A stretch of DNA of 42,399 bases from Bacteroidales bacterium (GCA_017616475.1 JAFZYD010000018.1:1-42399), one strand, 5' to 3'; positions 33,699-41,568 are shown, counted from the stretch's first letter. Numbers and translations: made by a program. Notes: generated by a model not told the origin, from the letters alone.

Positions 33699-36045
33699 AT
33701 AGCGGTTGTGCGGTGTCGGGGTGTTCGGCGCAGAAGGTTGCTACCTTGCGCACCTTGTCCCACTCTACGTTCTTGATGCGTCTGCCGCCTGCCTTCACCC
33801 GGCGGGGCTTGCGGTCCAGGGTGACCTTCATTTCGTAGGTACGGCTGGCGTGCATTCCATTGTAGTTCCCTTCCACGGGATCCACCGTGAATTCCACTTT
33901 CCTTCCCTTCTTGGTGTAGCTGAAGCGGGTGCGGGCAATGGCGCCGTTCTCGTGTTCGTAGGTGGTGCCGTCATCTTCCCAGAAGGTGTATTCGCCCTTG
34001 TCGGCGGGCCATACGTTGATCACCAGGGTGTCCAGCGGACGCTCGCAGGCGTGGTGCGCCACGTGCTGGAAAGGGATTATCGCCCCTTCGCGGATGTACA
34101 CGGGGCCGCCGTACTGGCTCTTGTCGAACTCGGCGGGGATAGTTTCGCCGGTGCTCTCCTTCTTGCGGTTTGTCCAGAAGTCATACCACGTGCCTTCTGG
34201 CAGATAGACCTTGTCTGTAAAGACGGTTATCAGCATATCGCCGCCGTACATATACTCGTGCGCCAGGTCGTCGCAGTTGCGGTCGTCGGGAAAGGCCAGA
34301 GGCATAGGCATCATCACCGGATCGCCGTCCACGGAGCCCCTGAGCGCACCGCTGTAGGTGTAGGGCACCATCTGGTTGCGCAGCTGCAGATAATTGCGGT
34401 ATACAACCTGTGCCTCCAGGGGCTGGTACCACGGCTCCTTGAAACTGTACCAGCTGTTTATCTGCATCCAGGGCAGGAAGATGCCCATATGGAGGCCGTC
34501 GGTGCTGGCGCCCACGTCGCAGCTGGTGTTGTTGTAGCCGCTCATCTGAAGGTTGAGCTGGTCGTATAGCACTGCCACTCCGCCGCCGCTGTCACCGGTG
34601 GTCGCAGCCGTGTAGTGCTGGGTGCCGGCAAAGCCGCCGCAGTAGTGGTGGAACGAACGGGTGGCGCGGAAATCGCGGTTCATTGCCAGAAACTGCTTGG
34701 GCAGCAGCACCTGGTTCACCTCGTGCATCTCCGCATCTGTGTAACCATTGTAATATTTGCGGTTAGGGTGGCGGTCCACTGTCTGGCCGGGATCCAGCTT
34801 GAAGCCGTCCACGCCGTTGCTGAGGAACTTGCGCAGGTGGTCGAACCAATTAATCTGGCCCGACTCCTTGCCGCCGTTTTCTCGGGCAAGGCGGTCCTCC
34901 TCCATAACGCTGAGGTCGGTATCGATGTTGAGCCAGAGGCAAATCTTGTAGCCTAGCGCGTGCATACGGGATATGAAACTGCCGCCGTGCTCGCCGTTCT
35001 CGGTTTCGTTGGAATACCAGTAGGGCTGGCCGGGGAACTTCTTGTAGTCCCATTTTTTGTTTACGGTCCAGTCGTAGTAGGTCTCCATCCATTGCGGCTC
35101 CACCCACATCATATCCATAGGATAGCCCTGCTCCATAAACTTCACGGCCTCGTTCATAAAAGTGAAGCCGTCGGCGTTCAAGTGGGGGCCGAAGCAGCAG
35201 CCGTAGGCCCAGCGGGGCAGCAGGTAGTTGCCGCCCGCTATGTCGTGGTAGCGGCGCAGCAGCTCCATCATATTTTCGCCTGTAAGCAGGTAGAAATCGG
35301 CATCCTTGACCGTGCTGAAGGCAATCATCTTGTCGGGTTCGTTCACGCCGCAGTCGAAAAAGCTCACGTTGGTGGTGTTGTTGAGCACCGCCCAGCCGTC
35401 GCTGGTCATCATAAACGGGTTCACGTTCTCCGTGTTGGCGTAGGTAGTGAAGATGCGAAGCACCTCGCCGCGGTGCTGCAGGTGCTGCCGGCTCACGCTG
35501 CCGCCGCCGTAGATGCGGGTCTCGGGGCCGAGCGCGAACCTCAGCGCGCTGGTGCGGACTTTGTCGGTTATGTCCACGCCGGCATCCACATTAATCTCCC
35601 AGTGGTCGCTGCCAATAATGTTCACGTGCTCGTTGAGATAGCGGAACTGGGCGTTGTATTTGTCGGCCAGCGGCGCCAGGGTGGCATCGCTGCTGCCGTT
35701 GGAATAAAGAACGGACTTTATTACCTCCTTCCCCTCCGCGTCGGCCAACTTCAATTCTCCGGTGGTCTTGTCTACCGTAAGGGTGTGACCGGGGGTTTTG
35801 ATGGTGGCCCTGGACTCGTCCTGGTCTATTTCTGCCCTGACGCCCTCCCACTCGCTGCGGAAGATGCCGTAGCGGAGCATAAGCGACTCGGGATAATCGC
35901 TTCCCTGGGTTATCTGCACCCGGAAGATATTGTCGCTGCACGCCTCCACGCGCATTTTGCCGACCTTGGTGGCTATGTCAAAAATCTGCGCCTGCGCCGA
36001 CACCCCCGCCAGGAGCACCGCCGCCAAAAAGATGAGTTTTTTCAT
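33682..36045 (-). CDS. Glycoside hydrolase family 31 (alpha-glucosidase/alpha-xylosidase type)
   Basis: The 787-residue protein has a signal peptide (MKKLIFLAAVLLAGVSAQAQ), an N-terminal beta-sandwich (about 25-245), the GH31 barrel (about 260-600) and C-terminal beta domains. The nucleophile region reads GVDGFKLDPGQ with Asp418; family members usually have Glu where this one has Gln. The acid/base is Asp485 in TTGDSGGG. MWVEPQWM and PRWAYG are typical barrel-strand motifs. It should cleave alpha-linked glucose or xylose from glycans in the periplasm or at the surface; the exact linkage cannot be told. It is 15 bp downstream of yqeY and overlaps purU by 17 bp. Confidence 0.88.
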   Translation of the reverse strand: MKKLIFLAAVLLAGVSAQAQIFDIATKVGKMRVEACSDNIFRVQITQGSDYPESLMLRYGIFRSEWEGVRAEIDQDESRATIKTPGHTLTVDKTTGELKLADAEGKEVIKSVLYSNGSSDATLAPLADKYNAQFRYLNEHVNIIGSDHWEINVDAGVDITDKVRTSALRFALGPETRIYGGGSVSRQHLQHRGEVLRIFTTYANTENVNPFMMTSDGWAVLNNTTNVSFFDCGVNEPDKMIAFSTVKDADFYLLTGENMMELLRRYHDIAGGNYLLPRWAYGCCFGPHLNADGFTFMNEAVKFMEQGYPMDMMWVEPQWMETYYDWTVNKKWDYKKFPGQPYWYSNETENGEHGGSFISRMHALGYKICLWLNIDTDLSVMEEDRLARENGGKESGQINWFDHLRKFLSNGVDGFKLDPGQTVDRHPNRKYYNGYTDAEMHEVNQVLLPKQFLAMNRDFRATRSFHHYCGGFAGTQHYTAATTGDSGGGVAVLYDQLNLQMSGYNNTSCDVGASTDGLHMGIFLPWMQINSWYSFKEPWYQPLEAQVVYRNYLQLRNQMVPYTYSGALRGSVDGDPVMMPMPLAFPDDRNCDDLAHEYMYGGDMLITVFTDKVYLPEGTWYDFWTNRKKESTGETIPAEFDKSQYGGPVYIREGAIIPFQHVAHHACERPLDTLVINVWPADKGEYTFWEDDGTTYEHENGAIARTRFSYTKKGRKVEFTVDPVEGNYNGMHASRTYEMKVTLDRKPRRVKAGGRRIKNVEWDKVRKVATFCAEHPDTAQPLSIRIR

Positions 36046-36060
36046 ATTTGGTTGCCTTTA

Positions 36061-36504
36061 TTATGCGAGCAGTTTGCGAACGAGCGCGCTGATGACTTTG
36101 CCGTCTGCCTGGCCTGCGAGGGCTTTGGTGGCGACGCCCATCACCTTGCCCATATCGGCCATAGATGCGGCGCCCACCTGGGCTATTATTTCCTTCAACT
36201 TGGCCTCGATTTCCTCCTCGGAAAGCTGCTTGGGCAGGTAGCGCTCCATCACGGCAGCCTCAGCCAGCTCGTTCTCCGCCAGCTCCGGGCGGTTCTGTTG
36301 GGCATAAATCTCCGCACTCTCCTTGCGCTGCTTCACCAGCTTCTGGATTATCTTGACTATCTCGGTGTCGTCCACCGGCTTGCCGCCCTCGGCCGTCTTG
36401 GCCAGCAGAATCGCAGCCTTAATGCCGCGCACCGACGCCAGCGCCACGCTGTCCTTTGCCAGCATCGCCGCCTTAATGTCCTGTTGTATCTTTTCCTCTA
36501 ACAT
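36061..36504 (-). CDS. YqeY/GatB-related protein
   Basis: The 147-residue cytoplasmic protein matches YqeY: LEEKIQQDIKAAMLAKDSVALASVRGIKAAI at the N-terminus (first motif only), a central IIQKLVKQRKES, YLPKQLSEEEI, and MGKVMGVATKALAGQADGK at the end. YqeY resembles the tRNA-interacting tail domain of GatB; a role in amidotransferase function is supposed but not proven. It precedes the GH31 gene by 15 bp and follows hicB in the same direction after 60 bp that contain its own probable promoter. Confidence 0.9.
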   Translation of the reverse strand: MLEEKIQQDIKAAMLAKDSVALASVRGIKAAILLAKTAEGGKPVDDTEIVKIIQKLVKQRKESAEIYAQQNRPELAENELAEAAVMERYLPKQLSEEEIEAKLKEIIAQVGAASMADMGKVMGVATKALAGQADGKVISALVRKLLA

Positions 36505-36526
36505 AGTACTTAATGGTTTGTTTGCG

Positions 36527-36534
36527 TAAAGATA
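36527..36534 (-). promoter_or_regulatory. Possible -7 box for yqeY
   Basis: The minus strand reads TATCTTTA, one mismatch from TAnnTTTG, ending 22 nt before the yqeY ATG. Confidence 0.4.
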
Positions 36535-36564
36535 TGGATTTTTTGCGATATCATTCAGGATGCA

Positions 36565-37080
36565 CTAACGTTTGTCATCCGTTAACTCCCAGCCCATCCG
36601 CTCTGCGATGGTTTTCGCCAATTCCACATCGCGACGAGGGACCTTGACCGTTACGTTTTCTGCCGGTCCATAGCTTGCGGCAGGTTCTGCTAAAATAGCG
36701 GGGTCGGGTGAAGTTACGACATATCCATCCACCATTTTATTCTGGAATGGCCGCCTCACAGCTTCGTTCAACACCTTTTTGACGAATGCATTTATCGAGA
36801 TTCCGGCAGCGATTGCACGGTTCGCTATTTCGCGGTGGACATCGGGCTCTATGCGGACATTAAAGGTGCCCGTATAACTTTTTTCGGGCTTTATGCCCTG
36901 CTCTTCACAAAATACCAGATAATCCTCCACTGCCGCCTCAAACGCCGCAGTAAGCTCCGCCACCGACGCTCCCTCGTAATTCACCAGCCCGTCAATCCCC
37001 TCTATTTTCCCAAAAAACACTTTGTCCGCCTCACTATATCCGACAGAGCCAATATAACCTTTGTACCTTAGTGTATTCAT
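36565..37080 (-). CDS. hicB: HicB-family antitoxin with a C-terminal extension
   Basis: The 171-residue protein opens with a HicB degenerate RNase H-like domain (about 1-65: LRYKGYIGSVGYS, FFGKIEGIDGLVNYEG, LTAAFEAAVEDYL). A ribbon-helix-helix DNA-binding segment follows (about 70-110: GTFNVRIEPDVHREIANRA, GISINAFVKKVLNEAV). A further 60 residues are unusual for the family and end in a strand-helix unit, VTVKVPRRDVELAKTIAERM. It should bind HicA and repress its own promoter. The ATG at 37080 lies 1 nt after the hicA stop (TAG-T-ATG), fixing the start; an upstream start at 37131 would lie inside hicA. Confidence 0.88.
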   Translation of the reverse strand: MNTLRYKGYIGSVGYSEADKVFFGKIEGIDGLVNYEGASVAELTAAFEAAVEDYLVFCEEQGIKPEKSYTGTFNVRIEPDVHREIANRAIAAGISINAFVKKVLNEAVRRPFQNKMVDGYVVTSPDPAILAEPAASYGPAENVTVKVPRRDVELAKTIAERMGWELTDDKR

Positions 37081-37081
37081 A

Positions 37082-37336
37082 CTAAATATCTCCGTTCTTT
37101 TGTAATAATTGCAACAACTGAATGACCGCATATCGTTTCATCTCGTTGGCAGGATGAGGCCTATGCAGCAATATAGGAGCCTTTCCCTGCGCAGAGAAAC
37201 AAACACGCGACCCCGATGTTTTTCCTTTGTTTGACTTGGTATAACCCAAAAACGACAATAGCCTTGAAGCCTCGCTCCAAGTAAAGTCCACGGGCGTCGC
37301 CTTCAATCTTTCCACTAATTTTTCTTTCGTTCCCAT
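37082..37336 (-). CDS. hicA: HicA-family mRNA interferase toxin
   Basis: The 84-residue protein has the double-stranded RNA-binding-like HicA fold: MGTKEKLVERLK, a central GYTKSNKGKTSGSR, and LLHRPHP followed by a C-terminal helix. In classical HicA the strand after the glycine carries a catalytic histidine (G-S/T-H); here Arg44 takes that place, while His58 and His61 of HRPHP are kept. A similar SGSR...H-K/R-PHP pattern occurs in other Bacteroidales HicA-like proteins, so this may be a subfamily, not a dead toxin. The ATG at 37336 fits the promoter and HicA starts. The gene comes first, before hicB, the usual order. Confidence 0.85.
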   Translation of the reverse strand: MGTKEKLVERLKATPVDFTWSEASRLLSFLGYTKSNKGKTSGSRVCFSAQGKAPILLHRPHPANEMKRYAVIQLLQLLQKNGDI

Positions 37337-37344
37337 AGCATCTG

Positions 37345-37375
37345 CAAATGTAACTAAAAAATAGTTACACCGCAA
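37345..37375 (-). promoter_or_regulatory. -33/-7 promoter of hicAB
   Basis: On the minus strand TTG (37373-37375) and TACATTTG (37345-37352) are 20 nt apart, a good Bacteroidota promoter. Only 8 nt separate the -7 box from the hicA ATG. Confidence 0.6.
37350..37368. promoter_or_regulatory. Palindromic operator overlapping the hicAB promoter
   Basis: GTAACT (37350-37355) and AGTTAC (37363-37368) form a palindrome with a 7-nt A/T spacer. It overlaps the first bases of the -7 box and fills the promoter spacer, the classic place for autorepression by the ribbon-helix-helix domain of HicB. Confidence 0.55.
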
Positions 37376-37403
37376 GCGATCACCCAAATATTATAATCCT
37401 AAA

Positions 37404-38303
37404 TCAATACCGGAGTCGGGCGACGACGGGATAGTGATCGGAGACGAAGGGGCGGCCGCCGTATTCTTTGGTGACGCGGCGGATGCTTTCGCAGCCGGCG
37501 AAACGGGAGTAGAAGATATAGTCTATGTGCGGGTCATCCGGGTTGCGGCCCCAGTCGTGCCAGGTGGTGCCGTCGTCAACCTCCGCAGCGGTCTGCCAGC
37601 TGTCTTGCATCACAGCCCGAAGGCCGTCCAGGCACGGGTCATCCGGGAAGACATTAAAGTCGCCGCAGAGTATCATAGGCACATCAGGATTCATCTTGCC
37701 GATGCGTTCCACAACCAGGGTAAGGCCGTTTTTGCGAGCCTCGACGCCCACATGGTCCAGGTGCGTGTTAACAAAGAAGAAGCTCCGTCCCGCTTTCTTG
37801 TCCTCCAGCAGAGTCCAAGTAGCGGTGCGCTTGCAGGCCGCGTCCCAGCCAAGAGATGGCACGTCCGGAGTCTCGGAGAGCCAGTAGGTGCCCCAGTCTT
37901 TGAGCTCAACGCGTGTGGTGTCATAGAACACCGACATATGCTCGCCGGCGCTTTTCCCGTCTTCACGGCCAACGCCCACGCACTTGTAGCACTTGCACTG
38001 CTGCACCAGATACTCGAGCTGGAAGTCGTACGCCTCCTGCACCCCGAAAGCCACCGGCCGCTGCTCGTTAATCATCATAGAGGCGGCAAACCGCCGGTAG
38101 TTCCAGCTGTTGTTGCCGTCGTTCGCGGTGCCGAGCCGCACGTTGAAGGTCATTACGTCAATCGTAGTCGCATCCGCGGCAGGTTCGACCGGCTTGGACG
38201 ACCGCTTGCACGATACCAGCAACGGCAGCAGGGCGGCCATAAGTATGACCGCGGCCCGGGAAATCTCCCGGGCCCCGATTCTAGTAAAGCAAGAAAATTT
38301 CAT
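37404..38303 (-). CDS. Endonuclease/exonuclease/phosphatase-family lipoprotein
   Basis: The 299-residue product has a lipoprotein-type signal with a long n-region and lipobox LLVSC, then the EEP fold. Motifs in order are VMTFNVRLG, GVQEAY (metal-binding Glu), FFFVNTHLDHVG, ILCGDFNVFPDDP, HIDYIFYS and SDHYPVVARL. All catalytic residues of the family are present. Such secreted enzymes hydrolyse phosphodiesters or phosphomonoesters (nucleic acids, sphingomyelin, inositol phosphates); the substrate is not known. The start overlaps the stop of the upstream EF-hand gene by one base (TAATG), so both may form an operon with pgi. Confidence 0.87.
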   Translation of the reverse strand: MKFSCFTRIGAREISRAAVILMAALLPLLVSCKRSSKPVEPAADATTIDVMTFNVRLGTANDGNNSWNYRRFAASMMINEQRPVAFGVQEAYDFQLEYLVQQCKCYKCVGVGREDGKSAGEHMSVFYDTTRVELKDWGTYWLSETPDVPSLGWDAACKRTATWTLLEDKKAGRSFFFVNTHLDHVGVEARKNGLTLVVERIGKMNPDVPMILCGDFNVFPDDPCLDGLRAVMQDSWQTAAEVDDGTTWHDWGRNPDDPHIDYIFYSRFAGCESIRRVTKEYGGRPFVSDHYPVVARLRY

Positions 38304-38608
38304 TAGGCTTCGGCTTTGCCTTTGTCCTTGAGTTCCTGAACTTTGGCCTTTGCCTCTGCGACGGCTTCCTTGGTTTTTACGGATGCTTTGTCGTAGAGTT
38401 CCTTGCCTTTTTCGGAGGCTTTGCCATAGAGGTCCTTGGCACCTTCTTTGGCCTTGCCGTAGAGGTCCTTGGCATCTGCCTTTACATCTTCCAAGGCTTT
38501 TTCTGCCTTTTCGCCGGCCTGCTTGAGGCCGTACTTTACCTTCTCGTCCAGAGTGACTTTGCCGTCACCGTTGAGGTCGCGGGGATCTTTGTTTACTTCT
38601 TCGCTCAT
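38303..38608 (-). CDS. Small protein with one EF-hand loop and 11-residue repeats
   Basis: The 101-residue protein has a canonical calcium-binding EF-hand loop at residues 11-22 (DLNGDGKVTLDE, with Asp11, Asn13, Asp15, Thr19 and Glu22 in coordinating positions). From about 35 to 100 it is a run of 11-residue amphipathic units: AKDLYGKAKEG, AKDLYGKASEK, GKELYDKASVK, TKEAVAEAKAK. This pattern recalls group-3 LEA and apolipoprotein-like helices. It is very Lys/Ala/Glu-rich, with no cysteine, signal peptide or membrane segment. No family could be named with certainty. It lies 25 bp after pgi and overlaps the EEP gene by one base. A stress, membrane-surface or scaffold role is inference. Confidence 0.75.
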   Translation of the reverse strand: MSEEVNKDPRDLNGDGKVTLDEKVKYGLKQAGEKAEKALEDVKADAKDLYGKAKEGAKDLYGKASEKGKELYDKASVKTKEAVAEAKAKVQELKDKGKAEA

Positions 38609-38633
38609 TGTTGCAGGGATTTATAGTTGAACA

Positions 38634-39965
38634 TTACATTCTTTTTTTGAGTTCGGCTGCGAGTTCTTCGAAACCGGGCTTGCCCAGCAGCGCGAACATA
38701 TTCTTTTTGTAGGCCTCCACGCCGGGCTGGTTGAAGGGGTTTATGCCCAGCACATAGCCGCTTATGCCGCAGGCCTTCTCAAAGAAGTAGAACAGCCATC
38801 CGAGGTTGAACTCGTCCACGCAGGGGATGCCAATCTTTATCTGGGGCACGCCGCCGTCTATATGGGCCATAATGGTGGCGTTCATAGCGGCTTCGTTGCA
38901 CTCCTCTACCCGCCTGCCTGCCAGGTAGTTGAGGTTGTCGAGGTTGTCCTTGTCAAAGGGGATGCGCATTTCGCGCTTGCAGCGCTCCACGTGCAGCACG
39001 GTCTCGAACAAGGTGCGCTCGCCCTCCTGGATATACTGGCCCATAGAGTGCAGGTCGGTGGTGTTGGTGACGCTTGCGGGGAAGATGCCCTTGCCCTCCT
39101 TGCCTTCGCTTTCGCCGTAGAGTTGTTTCCACCACTCGGACACGTAGAGCAGACGGGGGTTGTAGTTCACCAGAATCTCCGTCTTGTAGCCGGCGTCGTA
39201 TAGCATATTGCGCAGGGCGGCATACTGAATTGCAGGGTTGTTTTCGCTTCGCTCGCTGCACACTTTCTCTGCCTCCTGGGCACCGCGCACCATAGCGTCT
39301 ATATCATAACCTGCCAGGGCGATGGCCAGCAGGCCAACGGGTGTCAGCACCGAGTAGCGGCCGCCTATGTTGTCTTCTATTACGAAGGATGTGTAGCCCT
39401 GCGCCGTGGCCAGGCTCTTGAGGGCGCCGCGTGCACGGTCGGTGACTGCCACGATGCGCTTGGCGGCCTCTGCAAGGCCGTATTTTTGCTCTATATATTG
39501 CTTTACTACACGGAATGCAACCGCCGGCTCCGTGGTGGTCCCGGATTTGGAAATTACCACGCATGCGGTGTTGCGGTCCTCTATTACGTCGGTGAGTTCG
39601 GCAAGATAGTCTTCGCTGAGGTTGCTGCCGGCAAAGAGAATGTGCATCCCTTTGTTGGCCAGTTTAGCTGTGAAATTATGGCCGAGCGCGCTTATGGCGG
39701 CCTTGGCGCCCAGGTAACTGCCGCCGATGCCGATTACCACCACTGTGTCGATGTCCATCTTCTGCCACCTTGCTACCACATCTTTGTAGCCGTCCAGCAC
39801 CTCCTTGGTGATGGTTTGCGGGAGGTGGTTCCAGCCCAGGAAGTCGTTGCCTGCGCCCTGTCCGCCTTCGAGAGTGTCGAAGCCGGCGAAGGCCTTTTGC
39901 ATATAATTGTTAATCTGTTGCTCGTTTGCGAATGTCCTGCATCCGCTGTTGTCGATCTTGATCAT
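38634..39965 (-). CDS. pgi: Glucose-6-phosphate isomerase
   Basis: Pgi interconverts glucose 6-phosphate and fructose 6-phosphate. At 443 residues it is the short, Bacillus-like form. Signatures are DTVVVIGIGGSYLGAKAAIS, VISKSGTTTEPAVAFR, NIGGRYSVLTPVGLL and a C-terminal GVEAYKKNMFALLGKPGF. It has its own promoter, divergent from the tRNA-Leu promoter, and is followed after 25 bp by the EF-hand/repeat gene. Together with NagB it links amino-sugar and hexose use to glycolysis. Confidence 0.95.
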   Translation of the reverse strand: MIKIDNSGCRTFANEQQINNYMQKAFAGFDTLEGGQGAGNDFLGWNHLPQTITKEVLDGYKDVVARWQKMDIDTVVVIGIGGSYLGAKAAISALGHNFTAKLANKGMHILFAGSNLSEDYLAELTDVIEDRNTACVVISKSGTTTEPAVAFRVVKQYIEQKYGLAEAAKRIVAVTDRARGALKSLATAQGYTSFVIEDNIGGRYSVLTPVGLLAIALAGYDIDAMVRGAQEAEKVCSERSENNPAIQYAALRNMLYDAGYKTEILVNYNPRLLYVSEWWKQLYGESEGKEGKGIFPASVTNTTDLHSMGQYIQEGERTLFETVLHVERCKREMRIPFDKDNLDNLNYLAGRRVEECNEAAMNATIMAHIDGGVPQIKIGIPCVDEFNLGWLFYFFEKACGISGYVLGINPFNQPGVEAYKKNMFALLGKPGFEELAAELKKRM

Positions 39966-40000
39966 TGTATATGTTTGTTTAGTTTGATTCGTACAATCTT

Positions 40001-40008
40001 CAAAGATA
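40001..40008 (-). promoter_or_regulatory. -7 promoter box for pgi
   Basis: The minus strand reads TATCTTTG (TAnnTTTG), ending 35 nt before the pgi ATG. Confidence 0.5.
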
Positions 40009-40044
40009 AAGGTTCTGCGCCGAAAAAGAAAATATTTGATTTTT

Positions 40045-40075
40045 TTTGGATAATCGAATTTTTAGCATACATTTG
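40045..40075 (+). promoter_or_regulatory. -33/-7 promoter of tRNA-Leu
   Basis: TTTG (40045-40048) and TACATTTG (40068-40075) are 19 nt apart, the best -33/-7 pair in the window. The tRNA starts 12 nt after the -7 box. Confidence 0.7.
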
Positions 40076-40087
40076 CAGTCCCTAAAA

Positions 40088-40176
40088 GCCCAGGTGGTGG
40101 AATTGGTAGACACGCTACTTTGAGGGGGTAGTGCCTGTTTTAGGGCGTGCAAGTTCAACTCTTGTCCTGGGCACCA
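40088..40176 (+). tRNA. tRNA-Leu (anticodon GAG)
   Basis: The acceptor arms GCCCAGG (40088-40094) and CCTGGGC (40166-40172) pair fully, and a discriminator A and encoded CCA follow. The anticodon stem CTACT pairs with GGTAG (one G-U) around a loop TTGAGGG, placing GAG at 40122-40124. A long variable arm (TGCCTGTTTTAGGGCG) marks a class II tRNA, and AAGTTCAACTCTT forms the T-arm. It reads CUC/CUU codons. Confidence 0.95.
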
Positions 40177-40217
40177 AATAAAAAAGAGCCTTCGTGGCTC
40201 TTTTTTATTTGGTGCCC
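40169..40217 (+). terminator. Long perfect inverted repeat: tRNA-Leu 3' end plus terminator
   Basis: The arm 40169-40190, which begins inside the tRNA 3' end (GGGCACC), is perfectly complementary over 22 bp to 40196-40217 around the loop TTCGT. The inner part (GAGCC...GGCTC followed by six T) is a standard intrinsic terminator. The outer part re-creates an inverted copy of the tRNA end. Confidence 0.8.
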
Positions 40218-40326
40218 GTTGGCGCCTATTTTGACGGTGGCTCCGCCCCCGAACCCCCGCGGCGCAGAGCGCCGGCCGCTAAAGCGGCGGGAAGGGTCTC
40301 TGGCGAGGCTCGCCGTCTTCATTCCA
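40218..40326. other. GC-rich non-coding stretch with small hairpins
   Basis: This gap between the tRNA terminator and the 3' end of the sugar transporter has short stems, GCCGC-TAAA-GCGGC and GGCGAG-G-CTCGCC. It also has a GGCTCCGCCCCC run that resembles the inner hairpin of repeat copy B. It may terminate the transporter transcript. No ORF is seen. Confidence 0.35.
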
Positions 40327-41568
40327 CTACTTCTTCATATCTTCATTGATTTCCTCCAGTGTGCGGCCTTTGGTTTCGGGGACGAGGAAGATTGCCCAGA
40401 GGAGGTGCAGAATCATCATCACGCCAAAGAAACCGAAGAGCACTTCCGGAGCAAACGCGGCCACTGCGATGGGGAACACCAAGGTGATCACCGCCGACAT
40501 AAACCAGTGGGTGAAGGCCCCGATGGACTGTCCCTGGGCGCGGAACGCCGTGGGGAACACCTCGGCAATAAGCACCCAGATAACGGTACCCTGGCCAATT
40601 GCGTGCGACAGTATGAAAAGTATCACGCAAACGGTTGCCAGCACACCCTGGCCCGCGTGGAAAGCGAACATACAGGTAAAGAGCGAAATTAAATAACCGA
40701 TACCGCCAATAATAAGCAAGGTCTTGCGGCCGAACTTATCTATGAGCGACATACCGATTATAGTGCCCACCGCATTCATAACGCCCGTGAGCGCCACCAG
40801 CTTGAGGGCGATATCGTCTGTAAAGCCCGCCATCATATAGATGCGCTTCATAAACCAGAGGATGGCGTTCACGCCCGACATCTGGTTGAAGAAAGCCACC
40901 GCGATGGCCAGGAAAATGGGCCTTGCGTTCGCCTTGCAGAAAATCTGGCTGAGCGGCACCGACTTCTTGTTCTTAAGCTCGCCACGCTCTGCCAGCCACC
41001 TGGGCGTCTCGGTGAGGAACAGGCTCAAGACAGCGAAGATCAACGCCGGCACGGCCTCTGCCCCGAGCATCCACCGCCACATATCGGGCCCGCCCATCTT
41101 GCCTATAAGAACATTCACGAACTGGGCTATCACTATACCGATAACAATGTTCAACTGGAAGCAGGCGGTCATACGCCCCCTCTTTTCGGCGGGAGAAATC
41201 TCTGCGATATACACCGGAGCCGCAATGGAAGAGCAACCCACCGCAAGGCCGCCTATAAAGCGGGCGATAATAAGCTCCACCGGACCGCCGGCCAAGCCGC
41301 TCCAAACTGCCGAAATCAGATAAAGCAGACCTATGGACTGAAGCGTAGGGCGACGGCCGAACCGGTCTGTTATGCGACCGCCGAACAGAGCGCCGAGGAC
41401 GGTGCCCCAAAGGGCGGAACTCATCACCAGGCCGTGCAGTGCCGATGACAGCCCGAAAACCTCCTGGATCTGCTGCTCCGCGCCGCTCACCACTGCGGTG
41501 TCGTAGCCGAACAACAGGCCGCCCATAGCGGCCACCAGAGCCAGGAACCAAGTGTTGCGTTTCTTCAT
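40327..41568 (-). CDS. Sugar-porter MFS transporter (XylE/AraE type)
   Basis: The 413-residue inner-membrane protein has twelve hydrophobic segments and the sugar-porter signatures: GGLLFGYDTAVVSGA in helix 1, RITDRFGRRPTL between helices 2 and 3, PVYIAEISPAEKRGR, ETPRWL at the end of helix 6, GVMNAVGTIIGMSLIDKFGRK, and the C-terminal PETKGRTLEEI. It most likely imports a hexose or pentose by proton symport. It is short because the loop after helix 6 is compact. The ATG at 41568 is 1 nt after the stop of the upstream barrel gene (TAG-T-ATG), which favours it over a TTG at 41580. Confidence 0.9.
   Translation of the reverse strand: MKKRNTWFLALVAAMGGLLFGYDTAVVSGAEQQIQEVFGLSSALHGLVMSSALWGTVLGALFGGRITDRFGRRPTLQSIGLLYLISAVWSGLAGGPVELIIARFIGGLAVGCSSIAAPVYIAEISPAEKRGRMTACFQLNIVIGIVIAQFVNVLIGKMGGPDMWRWMLGAEAVPALIFAVLSLFLTETPRWLAERGELKNKKSVPLSQIFCKANARPIFLAIAVAFFNQMSGVNAILWFMKRIYMMAGFTDDIALKLVALTGVMNAVGTIIGMSLIDKFGRKTLLIIGGIGYLISLFTCMFAFHAGQGVLATVCVILFILSHAIGQGTVIWVLIAEVFPTAFRAQGQSIGAFTHWFMSAVITLVFPIAVAAFAPEVLFGFFGVMMILHLLWAIFLVPETKGRTLEEINEDMKK

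Noticed and set aside
34960..36501. A 513-codon plus-strand frame opposite GH31 and yqeY
   Set aside because: It crosses two real genes and their gap and has no recognisable motif.
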